Source: JAJPXI01 sp051867655 (GTDB lineage: Bacteria; Bacillota; Clostridia; Oscillospirales; Oscillospiraceae). Taken from it: a stretch of DNA of 64,000 bases. The first letter of the stretch is position 1. Each line of letters opens with the position of its first letter. The position numbers and the translations under genes are program-made. The notes under the pieces are model-generated. The model was not told the DNA's origin, did not search any database, and was given only the letters and a program-made list of their open reading frames with translations. Shown here piece by piece: positions 1 through 7,584 of the stretch. The stretch is taken from positions 1 through 64,000 of the forward strand of contig JBJDYV010000113.1 in assembly GCA_051867655.1 (NCBI GenBank), written 5' to 3'.

Positions 1-28
1 CATCAGGCCCTTTTAGGGCCTATTCAAG

Positions 29-51
29 CCTCCGGCTTAGCCGGAGGTTTT
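29..51. terminator. Hairpin terminator at the end of the O-acetyltransferase operon
   Basis: An 8 bp perfect stem (CCTCCGGC / GCCGGAGG, loop TTA) ends a few bases from the stop of the leftward DHHW gene. The T-run (TTTTGA) follows it on the + strand, so it may also stop rightward transcription from outside the window. Confidence 0.6.
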
Positions 52-55
52 GACT

Positions 56-1165
56 TTATCCCAGGCCCAGAATAAACAGATTGTTGTCGCTGGCAAAGTT
101 GGCGGCGCTGTAGAGCACCAGGGCCTGGTCAATGCCGTTTTCCGCAATGTAGGTGCTCGGGGCGATCTTGCAGTAGCGCAGGTCCATCAGGTGGATCTCC
201 GCAAAGTCCTGGGCCAGGAAGGGGGCCAGACTGTCGGTGTAGGAGTCCCGGACGATCAGCAGCTTTTTGTCCGTGGCCGCGTTCTCGTTGCGGAGGATGC
301 ACAGGGGCTGGTTGCCCCCCAGGAACATGGAGTACTTGTCCTTCTTGTCCAGGAAGCTCTCGTCGTACAGCTCACCCTCGATGGGCATGCCCTCAGGGTA
401 GCGCTCCACCTCGATGCCCTCCTCGGCTACCCAGGTGTAGATGCTGTCCGGCTCCACCCAGCCCGCGCCGCAGGCGGAGTACGTGGTGCCCAGGAAGGAG
501 TCAGACACCTGCGTGGGTTCTCCCTCCGGGGTGGTATAGGAGCCGTTCAGGGCCTGGGCGATGGCCTGATAGCCCTGGTACGCGCCGAAGGTGCTCCAGT
601 GGTGGTCGGTGCGGTAGAACACGTCGTCCCCGGACAGCGCCACGTCGATCCAGGTCACGTTATCGGCGCAGAGGGCCTCGGCTTCGGCCAGGGTGGAGCC
701 GTCGTCCACGTTGGGGGCGTGGGCGGGCAGACGGTCCGCCCACACAAAGCTCTTGTCGGGGATCAGACCGAAATACACGGGTACGTCCGTCTTGGAGGCC
801 AGTTTGTTCACGTACTCCACCCGCTTTTCCAGGTCGTCCGGGGCGGTGAAGTGGGCGAACAAGGTCTGGCCGTCGGTGCCGAAGTAGACAGCATTGTTCT
901 CCTGCTTGCCGATGGCCTTCTCACTGGCGGCCTTCAGCTGGATCCACTGATCCCGCAGGGGGAACTGGTCCACCACGTAGTCCTCGAAGTCCTCCATGAA
1001 CTTGCCGTTTTTCAGCGTCTCCAGGGTGGGGGCCTTGAACTGGCTCAGATAGCGGTTCTCCTGCTCGGAGAAGTCCTTGTCGGGCAGGACGAAAAAGGCG
1101 ATGCCGAACCCGAAAATGAAGACGCAGAACAGGGCGGTGATGAAAATGGAATATTTTTTCGACAT
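56..1165 (-). CDS. DHHW-motif (AlgX/AlgJ-like) O-acetylation protein
   Basis: A 369-residue membrane-anchored protein with one N-terminal membrane segment (about residues 6-28) and an extracytoplasmic SGNH-like domain. The DHHW motif that names the family is at residues 187-190. Such proteins work with an MBOAT acyltransferase to acetylate exopolysaccharide or wall polymers, and the MBOAT gene lies directly upstream. I chose the ATG at 1165 because GGAGGTGTCCC sits just before it. A longer reading frame to 1246 runs back into a GC-rich intergenic repeat and is unlikely to be translated. The acetylated polymer cannot be told from the sequence. Confidence 0.85.
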   Translation of the reverse strand: MSKKYSIFITALFCVFIFGFGIAFFVLPDKDFSEQENRYLSQFKAPTLETLKNGKFMEDFEDYVVDQFPLRDQWIQLKAASEKAIGKQENNAVYFGTDGQTLFAHFTAPDDLEKRVEYVNKLASKTDVPVYFGLIPDKSFVWADRLPAHAPNVDDGSTLAEAEALCADNVTWIDVALSGDDVFYRTDHHWSTFGAYQGYQAIAQALNGSYTTPEGEPTQVSDSFLGTTYSACGAGWVEPDSIYTWVAEEGIEVERYPEGMPIEGELYDESFLDKKDKYSMFLGGNQPLCILRNENAATDKKLLIVRDSYTDSLAPFLAQDFAEIHLMDLRYCKIAPSTYIAENGIDQALVLYSAANFASDNNLFILGLG

Positions 1166-1186
1166 GGGACACCTCCGGAAAAAACC

Positions 1187-1260
1187 GTAGGGGAGGGGCT
1201 TGCCCCTCCCGTGGCGGGCCGCAGAACGTGGGGGCGGGAGGCCCAAGGGCCTCCCCTACA
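1187..1260. repeat. GC-rich intergenic repeat, copy A
   Basis: About 74 bp with inverted ends (GTAGGGGAGGGGC ... CTCCCCTACA), sitting exactly between the MBOAT and DHHW genes. A second element with the same ends lies on the other side of the MBOAT gene at 2703-2797. The two share termini but differ in the middle, like a MITE or REP family. Confidence 0.7.
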
Positions 1261-1261
1261 A

Positions 1262-2662
1262 TTAAAATCTGAAATACAGGAACGGGTTGTAGGTCCCGTC
1301 CACCAGGTAGGCGGTGGACAGCACCAGGCCCAGGGCGATCAGAACGGGGAACAGGACCTTCCGGGCCTTTTCCGGCAGCTTGTGCCAGAGCTTGGCTGCG
1401 GCGGGGGTGGAGGCCACGGCGGCGATGAGCAGGATGGGCAGGTAGTTGCGCAGCTCGTACAGGAAATTGCTGTTTGCCAGCCCCGCGCCGAAGCCGAACA
1501 TGGCTTTCAGGTACACGCCCAAAGCCCCCAGGTCCTCCACGGCAAAGATGGCCCAGCCCACCAGAATCAGCGCCAGGGCGTATACATGGCCCACCCAGTG
1601 GGGGGCTTTGTCCAGCACCTTGCCAAACCAGAACTTTTCAAAGACCAGGAACGCGAAATAGAACAGGCCCCAGAGCAGGAAGTTCCAGCTGGCCCCGTGC
1701 CAGATGCCGGTGGCGGCCCAGACGATCAGCAGGTTGAAGATCAGCCGGGCGGGCTTGACCCGGTTGCCCCCCAGGGGGATGTACAGGTACTCCCGGAACC
1801 AGGTGCCCAGGGAGATGTGCCAGCGCCGCCAGAACTCAGTGGCCGAGCGGGCCAGATAGGGGTAGTTGAAGTTCTCCAGGAACTCGAAGCCCAGCATCCG
1901 CCCCAGGCCGATGGCCATGTCGGAGTAGCCGGAGAAGTCGAAGTAGATCTGGAAGGCGAAGGCGATGACGCCCAGCCAGGCCCCCAGGGTGGTCAGCTCC
2001 CCGGCGGGGGTGGCCAGCATCGTGTCCCAGAGCTGGCCGATGGCGTTGGCCAGCAGCACCTTTTTGGCCAGACCGATGACGAAGCGCTGCACGCCGGAGG
2101 CGAATTTGTCAAAGGTGTGCCTGCGCGCTTCCAGCTGGTCCCCCAGGTCCTTGTACTTGATGATGGGGCCGGCAATCAGCTGGGGGAACAGGGTGACGAA
2201 GGTGCCAAAGGTGATGATGTTCTTCTGGGCCTTGGCGTCCCCCCGGTAGACGTCGATGGTGTAGCTCATGGTCTGGAAGGTGTAGAAGGAGATGCCGATG
2301 GGCAGCTCCAGCCCCAGCTTGGGCATGAAGTTCAGACCGACAGTGGCCAGGGAGCCCGCAATGAAGTCCCAGTATTTAAAGACGCACAAAAGGGCCAGGT
2401 TGAAGATGACCGACGAGGCCACAGCGATCTTGGCCCCCCGGATATTGTCCTTTGCTTTGCAGCGGGTGACCAGCATGCCGTGGGTGTAGTCGATCAGGAT
2501 GGAGGCGAACATGATCAGGATGTACACCGGCTCGCCCCAGCCGTAGAACACCAGGTTGACGATCAGCAGCGTCAGGTTGCGGATCTTTAACGGGGAGATA
2601 TAGTACAGCAGCAGGACGATGGGCAGGTACAGAAACAGAAAGTAGGGGGTGGAGAAGACCAT
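1262..2662 (-). CDS. MBOAT family O-acyltransferase (AlgI/DltB type)
   Basis: A 466-residue polytopic membrane protein. The family block FWRRWHISLGTW is near residue 277 and the invariant catalytic histidine in GIWHGASWN is His322. It is expected to move an acetyl group across the membrane to a partner protein, here the DHHW protein encoded just downstream on the same strand. The length is usual for AlgI-like proteins. The two genes are about 100 bp apart, separated by repeat copy A, and probably form one operon. Another MBOAT role, such as teichoic-acid D-alanylation, is less likely because no dlt genes are present. Confidence 0.9.
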   Translation of the reverse strand: MVFSTPYFLFLYLPIVLLLYYISPLKIRNLTLLIVNLVFYGWGEPVYILIMFASILIDYTHGMLVTRCKAKDNIRGAKIAVASSVIFNLALLCVFKYWDFIAGSLATVGLNFMPKLGLELPIGISFYTFQTMSYTIDVYRGDAKAQKNIITFGTFVTLFPQLIAGPIIKYKDLGDQLEARRHTFDKFASGVQRFVIGLAKKVLLANAIGQLWDTMLATPAGELTTLGAWLGVIAFAFQIYFDFSGYSDMAIGLGRMLGFEFLENFNYPYLARSATEFWRRWHISLGTWFREYLYIPLGGNRVKPARLIFNLLIVWAATGIWHGASWNFLLWGLFYFAFLVFEKFWFGKVLDKAPHWVGHVYALALILVGWAIFAVEDLGALGVYLKAMFGFGAGLANSNFLYELRNYLPILLIAAVASTPAAAKLWHKLPEKARKVLFPVLIALGLVLSTAYLVDGTYNPFLYFRF

Positions 2663-2702
2663 GCTTTCACCTCAATCGGTCATGGGAATGTTGAAAACGG
2701 AA

Positions 2703-2797
2703 TGTAGGGGAGGGGCAAGCCCCTCCCGCCGGTGCTGTACGGGGGGTGGGAGGGGCCGCGAGCGGCATTCCCGTTGGTCACAAGCCCCTCCCCTACA
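2703..2797. repeat. GC-rich intergenic repeat, copy B
   Basis: About 95 bp with ends TGTAGGGGAGGGGC ... GCCCCTCCCCTACA, a near-perfect inverted pair. It lies upstream of the MBOAT gene and matches copy A (1187-1260) at its termini. Confidence 0.7.
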
Positions 2798-2822
2798 AAG
2801 GAAAGCGAGAAGAGGTACGCGC

Positions 2823-3965
2823 TCAGAACAGGGCGTTGAAGGAATCCACGATTTCGCTGTACTGGTCGTGGACGATCATCATGACGCAGTTGCCCTTGGT
2901 CACCACGGCGGAGCACTCGCTCCAGCGGCGGGTGGGCTCGGGATACCAGGCACCGCCGTTGGCCATCTGGTCAATACGCGCCTGGAAGACGGCGGCCGCG
3001 GCCGCGGCGTCAGAGGCGTTCTGGGCCTCCACCAGGGCGAACTCGCCGTTGTTCATGGACATCATGCAGATGTACACCACGGTCTGCTTCAGGTTCAGAT
3101 CGGTCAGCCCGGTGTAGTAGTTGTCCAGCATAGCGGTGCCGTCTTCGGTGGAGGGGTCCACCAGCTGCAGGAAGCCGAACTCATAGCTGCCCATGACGGT
3201 CTCGGAAAAGGCCTTCAGGTCCACACCGGCGGGCTCAGGGGTCGGAGTGGGAGTGGGCGTCGGAGTGGGAGTAGGAGTCGGAGTGGGCGTGGGAGCGGGG
3301 GTCGGCGCGGGAGACGCGGAGGGCTTCTCAGAAGGCGCCTCGGAGGGCTCCGCGCTGGGCTCGACAATAATCTCTTCGGGCAGGTCCACGTCCATGTCCT
3401 CCTTGCCGTCCCCGCCGTTCTCCGCGATGGCCCAGGCGGGCACGTCGGAGCCGGTGCGGAAGGCCTCAATCAGCACATCCTTGTCGGAGGTCACGAACAG
3501 GCAGACATAGTTGTCAATGGTGACGATCTCGGAGTTCTTCTCCCACTGTTCGATGGTGGCGGGGTACCAGGCGCCGCCGTCCACCTGGGCGTCGATCCGG
3601 GCCTGGAAGATGTCCTGCACCGCAGCCACGTCGGCGGCGTCGGTCACCTCCGCAAAGGCGAACTCCATGGCCACGGCGGAGATGACGGGGGCGTAGACCA
3701 AAAGCTGCTTGGTCTCAATGGCGGACAGACCCTCATAGGAGGCGTCCAGCATCTCGCCCTCCATGGGCATCATCATGGGGGCCTCCTGGGCGGCGGCCAT
3801 CATCTTCTCGTAAAATGCGGTCAGGTCGCAGCTGAAGGCGGGGTCCTGCTCCACGGGCGCGGAGGGGGATTCGGAAGGCTCGTCGCCGCTGCTTTTGCCG
3901 CAGGCGGCCAGCAGGGTGAAGCTCATCGCGGCAAGCAGAAGCAGGGCGAGAATACGTTTTTTCAT
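2823..3965 (-). CDS. Lipoprotein with two DUF4358 repeats joined by a Thr-Pro linker
   Basis: A 380-residue predicted lipoprotein. It has a lipobox ending at Cys22 (LAAC), a Ser/Pro/Glu-rich spacer, a first DUF4358-like domain, a long Pro/Ser then (Thr-Pro)n linker, and a second DUF4358-like domain. Both domains share FQARID and GGAWYP blocks, so they are internal duplicates. The function of DUF4358 is unknown; it is common in gut Clostridia lipoproteins. I chose the ATG at 3965 because AAAGGAGC precedes it at good spacing. It faces the same way as the MBOAT/DHHW pair but is separated from it by repeat copy B. Confidence 0.8.
   Translation of the reverse strand: MKKRILALLLLAAMSFTLLAACGKSSGDEPSESPSAPVEQDPAFSCDLTAFYEKMMAAAQEAPMMMPMEGEMLDASYEGLSAIETKQLLVYAPVISAVAMEFAFAEVTDAADVAAVQDIFQARIDAQVDGGAWYPATIEQWEKNSEIVTIDNYVCLFVTSDKDVLIEAFRTGSDVPAWAIAENGGDGKEDMDVDLPEEIIVEPSAEPSEAPSEKPSASPAPTPAPTPTPTPTPTPTPTPTPTPEPAGVDLKAFSETVMGSYEFGFLQLVDPSTEDGTAMLDNYYTGLTDLNLKQTVVYICMMSMNNGEFALVEAQNASDAAAAAAVFQARIDQMANGGAWYPEPTRRWSECSAVVTKGNCVMMIVHDQYSEIVDSFNALF
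3241..3306 (-). repeat. Hexamer tandem repeat coding Thr-Pro
   Basis: On the minus strand the DNA is a run of near-identical ACTCCC-type hexamers encoding alternating Thr-Pro inside the DUF4358 lipoprotein. It is a likely site of length variation. Confidence 0.8.
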
Positions 3966-4100
3966 GTCGGGCAAGCTCCTTTTCATTTTGTTTCAAATTT
4001 CAATTTTTCTTTCTTTTTTGTCACCGTCTCGCGGTCACTGTCCCTTTAGACGGCGGCGCGGGAAAAAGGTTCCCGGAAAATAAAAAGTTTTTTGAAAAAA

Positions 4101-4718
4101 TTATTCGGTGTCGATGTGGCGGCGGATGCGCTCCACGATCATGTCCAGAGCCACCAGATTGTGGCCGCCCTCGGGCACCACGATGTCGGCGTACTGCCGG
4201 GAGGGCTGCACGAACTGCTCGTGCATGGGCTTCACCGTGGTCAGGTACTGGCTGACCACCGAGTCCAGGCTGCGCCCGCGCTCCTTCACGTCCCGCAGGA
4301 TGCGGCGGAGAATGCGCACGTCGGCGTCGGTGTCCACGAAAATTTTGATGTCCATCAGGTCCCGCAGAGCCTTGTTTTCAAAGATCAGAATGCCCTCCAC
4401 CAGAATGACCTTGGTGGGGCGCACCTCCACGGTCTGCTCCGAGCGGTTGTGGATGGAATAGTCGTACACCGGGCACTGGATGGTCTCCCCCCGGCGCAGG
4501 GCCTGCAGGTGACGGATCATCAGTTCGGTGTCAAAGGCGTCCGGGTGGTCGTAGTTCAGAGCGGCGCGCTCCTCGTAGGACATCCCCACGTGCTTTTTAT
4601 AATAGTTGTCGTGGTAGACCACGGAAACGTCGCCCCCGAAGCGCTCCGTCAGCTTGCGGGTCAGGGTGGTCTTGCCCGAGCCGGTGCCCCCGGCGATGCC
4701 GATGATCAAAGTTTCCAA
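4101..4718 (-). CDS. udk: Uridine kinase
   Basis: A 205-residue cytosolic P-loop kinase that phosphorylates uridine and cytidine in pyrimidine salvage. The Walker A motif GGTGSGKT is at about residues 10-17, followed by the family's YHDNYYK and YDHPDAFDT blocks. I place the start at a TTG at 4718 because GGAGG lies 9 nt upstream and this gives the normal family length. The reading frame continues to 4826 without any ribosome site. It is divergent from smpB, and the smpB promoter lies in the shared gap. Confidence 0.93.
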   Translation of the reverse strand: METLIIGIAGGTGSGKTTLTRKLTERFGGDVSVVYHDNYYKKHVGMSYEERAALNYDHPDAFDTELMIRHLQALRRGETIQCPVYDYSIHNRSEQTVEVRPTKVILVEGILIFENKALRDLMDIKIFVDTDADVRILRRILRDVKERGRSLDSVVSQYLTTVKPMHEQFVQPSRQYADIVVPEGGHNLVALDMIVERIRRHIDTE

Positions 4719-4792
4719 ATCCAAACGCCTCCGTTCGATCGGTTTCGCTCCTATTCTATCAGAAACGGGCGGAATTGCAAGAGGATGACCTC

Positions 4793-4821
4793 TTGCGGGA
4801 AATAATATTATATGGTATAAT
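4793..4821 (+). promoter_or_regulatory. Sigma-70 type promoter for smpB, with palindrome on the -10
   Basis: TTGCGG (4793-4798), a 17 bp spacer and a perfect TATAAT (4816-4821). The -10 lies inside a perfect 15 bp palindrome, ATGGTAT-A-ATACCAT (4812-4826), a possible operator. Confidence 0.6.
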
Positions 4822-4833
4822 ACCATTCCTGAA

Positions 4834-4948
4834 CAAATGGGGCCCCCGGAAAAGCCGAAGGCTTTGTTGGGGAGAGGAGGAACGAGGGAGCGGCCTTACG
4901 GGATTTGCTTTGCAAATTCCGTCGGCCGCGGACTCCGTGACGACGAGG
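4834..4948 (+). repeat. Structured ~115 bp repeat upstream of smpB (copy 1)
   Basis: Nearly identical to 6108-6223, which lies directly upstream of ssrA; the copies differ by a few substitutions and a 1-nt indel. Two hairpins are visible. The first is a CCCC..AAAGCC / GGCTTT..GGGG stem with a small GAA(A) loop. The second is CGGGATTTGC / GCAAATTCCG. Here the repeat forms most of the smpB 5' leader. Confidence 0.9.
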
Positions 4949-4964
4949 AGGGAGGGACAATTCC

Positions 4965-5429
4965 GTGGCCGAGCAATCCATCAAAGTGGTGGCCAACAAC
5001 AAAAAAGCCTACCACGACTATTTTGTGGAAGACAAATTTGAAGCGGGCATCGAGCTGGCCGGCACCGAGGTCAAATCCATCCGCAGGGGCAACGTGAATC
5101 TGAAGGACTCCTACTGCATCGTCAAGGACGGGGAGATCCGCGTCCACGGGATGCATATTTCCCCCTACGAGCAGGGCAACATCTTCAACAAAGACCCCCT
5201 GCGCCCCCGCCGTCTGCTGATGCACAAGCGGGAGATCATGCGCCTGTTCGGCAAAATGAAGCAGGACGGCTACGCCATCGTGCCCCTGTCCCTGTACTTC
5301 AAGGGCCCCCGGGTCAAGCTGGAGATCGGCCTGTGCAAGGGCAAAAAGCTCTACGACAAGCGGGACGCCGCCGCCGCCAAGGACGCCAAGCGGGAGATGG
5401 ACCGGGCCATGAAGACCCGAAACCGCTGA
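4965..5429 (+). CDS. smpB: SsrA-binding protein SmpB
   Basis: A 154-residue RNA-binding protein that delivers tmRNA to stalled ribosomes for trans-translation. The N-terminal [14 protein letters not shown] and the C-terminal basic [16 protein letters not shown] segment are hallmarks. The start is a GTG at 4965 with a GAGGAGGGAGG ribosome site. Its partner RNA ssrA is encoded 0.8 kb downstream, after a cyclophilin gene, and both carry the same 115 bp leader repeat. Confidence 0.97.
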   Translation: MAEQSIKVVANNKKAYHDYFVEDKFEAGIELAGTEVKSIRRGNVNLKDSYCIVKDGEIRVHGMHISPYEQGNIFNKDPLRPRRLLMHKREIMRLFGKMKQDGYAIVPLSLYFKGPRVKLEIGLCKGKKLYDKRDAAAAKDAKREMDRAMKTRNR

Positions 5430-5446
5430 CGCGGCAGAATCTGGCG

Positions 5447-5475
5447 TTGACAAACGAAAATTTTTGTGGTACCCT
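5447..5475 (+). promoter_or_regulatory. Promoter for the cyclophilin gene
   Basis: A consensus TTGACA (5447-5452), 17 bp spacer and a weaker TACCCT -10 (5470-5475), about 45 bp before the AGGAGG site of the downstream gene. Confidence 0.55.
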
Positions 5476-5522
5476 GCAAGACTCCGTGCAGAAAATATAG
5501 ATTTACCAAGGAGGTCATTCCC

Positions 5523-6047
5523 ATGGCTCAGAATCCTATCGTCACCATCGAGATGGAGGACGGCGGCATCATCAAGGCCGAGCTCTACCCCGAGGTGGCT
5601 CCAAACACGGTCAACAACTTCATCAGCCTGGTCCAGTCCGGCTTCTATGACGGCCTGATCTTCCACCGGGTCATCCCCGGCTTCATGATCCAGGGCGGCT
5701 GCCCCCAGGGCACCGGCACCGGCGGCCCCGGCTACACCATCAAGGGCGAGTTCACCCGCAACGGCTTCCAGAACGATCTGAAGCACGACCGCGGCGTGCT
5801 GTCCATGGCCCGCGCCATGCATCCCAACTCCGCCGGCAGCCAGTTCTTCATCATGGTGGAGAAGGCTCCCCACCTGGACGGCGAGTACGCCTCCTTCGGC
5901 AAGGTGACCGAGGGCATGGACGTGGCCGACCGCATCGTGAACGCGCCCCGCGATATGCGCATGGACCGTCCCCACGAGGACCAGCGCATGAAGAAGGTCA
6001 CCGTGGAGACCTTCGGCGTGGACTATCCCGCGCCGGAGAAGGTCTGA
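5523..6047 (+). CDS. Cyclophilin-type peptidyl-prolyl cis-trans isomerase
   Basis: A 174-residue cytosolic cyclophilin that speeds proline isomerisation in protein folding. The family motifs FHRVIPGFMIQGG, SMARAMHPNSAGSQFF and the YASFGKVTEGMDV block are intact. I chose the ATG at 5523 because AAGGAGGTCATTCCC precedes it; upstream codons overlap the promoter. The gene sits alone between smpB and ssrA with its own promoter. Confidence 0.95.
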   Translation: MAQNPIVTIEMEDGGIIKAELYPEVAPNTVNNFISLVQSGFYDGLIFHRVIPGFMIQGGCPQGTGTGGPGYTIKGEFTRNGFQNDLKHDRGVLSMARAMHPNSAGSQFFIMVEKAPHLDGEYASFGKVTEGMDVADRIVNAPRDMRMDRPHEDQRMKKVTVETFGVDYPAPEKV

Positions 6048-6107
6048 TTTGTCTTTGACTTAACCCCCGCATACGCGGAGGCAAGGGGTTCTTGCTTCTC
6101 AGCGCCC

Positions 6108-6223
6108 CAAATGGGGCCCCCGGCAAAGCCGAAAGGCTTTGCTGGGGAGAGGAGGAGCGAGGGAGCGGCCTTACGGGATTTGCTTCGCAAATTCCGTCGG
6201 CCGCGGACTCCGCGACGACGAGG
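6108..6223 (+). repeat. Structured ~115 bp repeat upstream of ssrA (copy 2)
   Basis: Second copy of the repeat at 4834-4948. It ends at the first bases of the mature tmRNA, so it occupies the place of the ssrA promoter and 5' leader. The first hairpin here has a GAAA tetraloop (AAAGCC-GAAA-GGCTTT). Confidence 0.9.
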
Positions 6224-6568
6224 GGGCGTACCGGTTTCGACGGGGGTACAGAAGCAGGAATAGCGAGCGAGTGCGCCCAGCACTCTGAAAATGGGCACTT
6301 TATAAATTAAAGAACAACGATAACGTAGTTCTCGCCGCTGCTTAAAGCGGCCGTCCTGCCCGGAAGGACCACGAGCCGGGTTTGGGCGTGACCTGAGTGG
6401 TGCCCGTGAGTACGGAAAGAGTTGACCGTGCCACGCATCATGACTCTACTGATCGCAGGAGTGTGACGGTTCACGCCTGCGTGAGGGAATGCAATCAATC
6501 GTCTGCGCTCGGAGAAGTTCCTGTGGAAGGACTTTCGGACAGGGGTTCAACTCCCCTCGCCTCCACCA
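6222..6568 (+). ncRNA. ssrA: Transfer-messenger RNA (tmRNA)
   Basis: The 5' end GGGGGCG pairs with CGCCTCC at the 3' end to form the tRNA-like acceptor stem. GGTTTCGACGGGGG follows at the 5' side, and the T-arm GGGGTTCAACTCCCC and an encoded CCA end the gene at 6568. The tag reading frame ends ...NNDNVVLAA with stop TAA at 6343-6345; the resume codon is probably AAG or AAC near 6310-6315. The product rescues stalled ribosomes with SmpB. Its 3' end is also the probable insertion site of the element that follows. Confidence 0.97.
6555..6568 (+). other. Putative attachment site (attL) in the ssrA 3' end
   Basis: The last 14 nt of ssrA (CCTCGCCTCCACCA) recur exactly at 58821-58834. tmRNA 3' ends are a known target of tyrosine integrases, and one is encoded 1 kb downstream. 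Confidence 0.6.
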
Positions 6569-6571
6569 TAA

Positions 6572-6611
6572 AATCACCAGAAACAAGCTTGTTTCTGGTG
6601 ATTTTTCTTTT
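6572..6611 (+). terminator. Rho-independent terminator after ssrA
   Basis: Perfect stem ATCACCAGAAAC / GTTTCTGGTGAT with a 6 nt loop, then TTTTCTTTT. The architecture is the same as the terminator at 58835-58877. Confidence 0.9.
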
Positions 6612-6711
6612 ATTTCGCAACTTTTTGGACAAAAATAAAATTTGGTAGATATACTGGTAGATAATTTTGAAAGCTTGTGGTATACTCAAAGTACGAAAGG
6701 CGGGGTGAGTC

Positions 6712-7578
6712 ATGGAACAAAACGATCAGATTCAGCTTTTTGAAGACAAGCGTATCCGTACCGCGTGGGACGCGGAGAAAGAGGAATGGTACTTCTCTAT
6801 TGTTGATGTGGTGGGCGTTCTGACGGACAGTCCGGACTACAACACCGGAAGAAAGTACTGGAACAAGCTGAAGCAGCGGCTGAAAGAAGAGGGCAGCGAA
6901 CTGGTGACGAATTGTCACCAGTTGAAAATGACCGCAGCCGACGGCAAACGCCGCCTGACCGATGTAGCCGACACCGAACAGCTTCTCCGCATCATCCAGT
7001 CCATTCCTTCGCCCAAGGCGGAGCCGTTTAAGATGTGGCTGGCCCAGGTCGGCCGGGAGCGGATCGAAGAGACCATCGACCCGGAGCTGACCATCGAGCG
7101 GGCTTTGGAGACGTACTTAAAGAAGGGCTATACCCGGGAGTGGATCAATCAGCGGCTCCAGGCTATCCAGGTGCGCAAGGAACTGACCGACGAGTGGGAC
7201 AACCGGGGAGTGAAGAAGGGCGTGGAGTATGCCATTCTGACCGACGAGATCTCCCGCGCCTGGTCCGGCATGAGCACCCGGCAGTATAAGGACTTCAAGG
7301 GACTGAAAAAGGAAAACCTCCGGGACAACATGACCACCCTGGAACTGGTGCTGAACATGCTGGCCGAGGCCACGACCACCGAGATCTCCAAGCAGAAAGG
7401 GCCCGAGACTTTTGCAGAAAATGTGGAAGTCGCCCGCGCCGGCGGAAAGGTGGCGGGTGACGCCCGCAAGGCCGTGGAAGCGCAGACGGGTGTGCCTGTG
7501 ATTACATCCAGGAACGCGGCCCAACTCAATCAGGTGGTCACAAATCTGATCGAAGGTGTGACAAAGGAGCAGGGGTGA
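6712..7578 (+). CDS. Bro-N / DinD-like phage-type protein
   Basis: A 288-residue protein with an N-terminal Bro-N-like domain (about residues 1-110; TAWDAEKEEWYFSIVDVV) and a C-terminal region like DNA-damage-inducible protein D (ERIEETIDPEL, ISRAWSGMSTRQYKDFKGL, ARAGGKVAGDARKAVE). Such proteins are found in phages and integrative elements and may act as antirepressors or damage-response factors, but their biochemical role is not settled. It is 6 nt upstream of the integrase gene and on the same strand, so the two are probably co-transcribed. A TATACT box (6681-6686) lies in front of it. Confidence 0.8.
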   Translation: MEQNDQIQLFEDKRIRTAWDAEKEEWYFSIVDVVGVLTDSPDYNTGRKYWNKLKQRLKEEGSELVTNCHQLKMTAADGKRRLTDVADTEQLLRIIQSIPSPKAEPFKMWLAQVGRERIEETIDPELTIERALETYLKKGYTREWINQRLQAIQVRKELTDEWDNRGVKKGVEYAILTDEISRAWSGMSTRQYKDFKGLKKENLRDNMTTLELVLNMLAEATTTEISKQKGPETFAENVEVARAGGKVAGDARKAVEAQTGVPVITSRNAAQLNQVVTNLIEGVTKEQG

Positions 7579-7584
7579 TTTGCC

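Noticed and set aside
50..2590. Very long + strand open frame opposite the DHHW and MBOAT genes
   Set aside because: It has no family features and is Gly/Val/Gln-rich as expected for an antisense frame of GC-rich codons; the minus-strand genes are clear.
3241..3306. Short tandem repeat as a CRISPR-like array
   Set aside because: It is a hexamer run in frame coding Thr-Pro inside a lipoprotein; no spacers.
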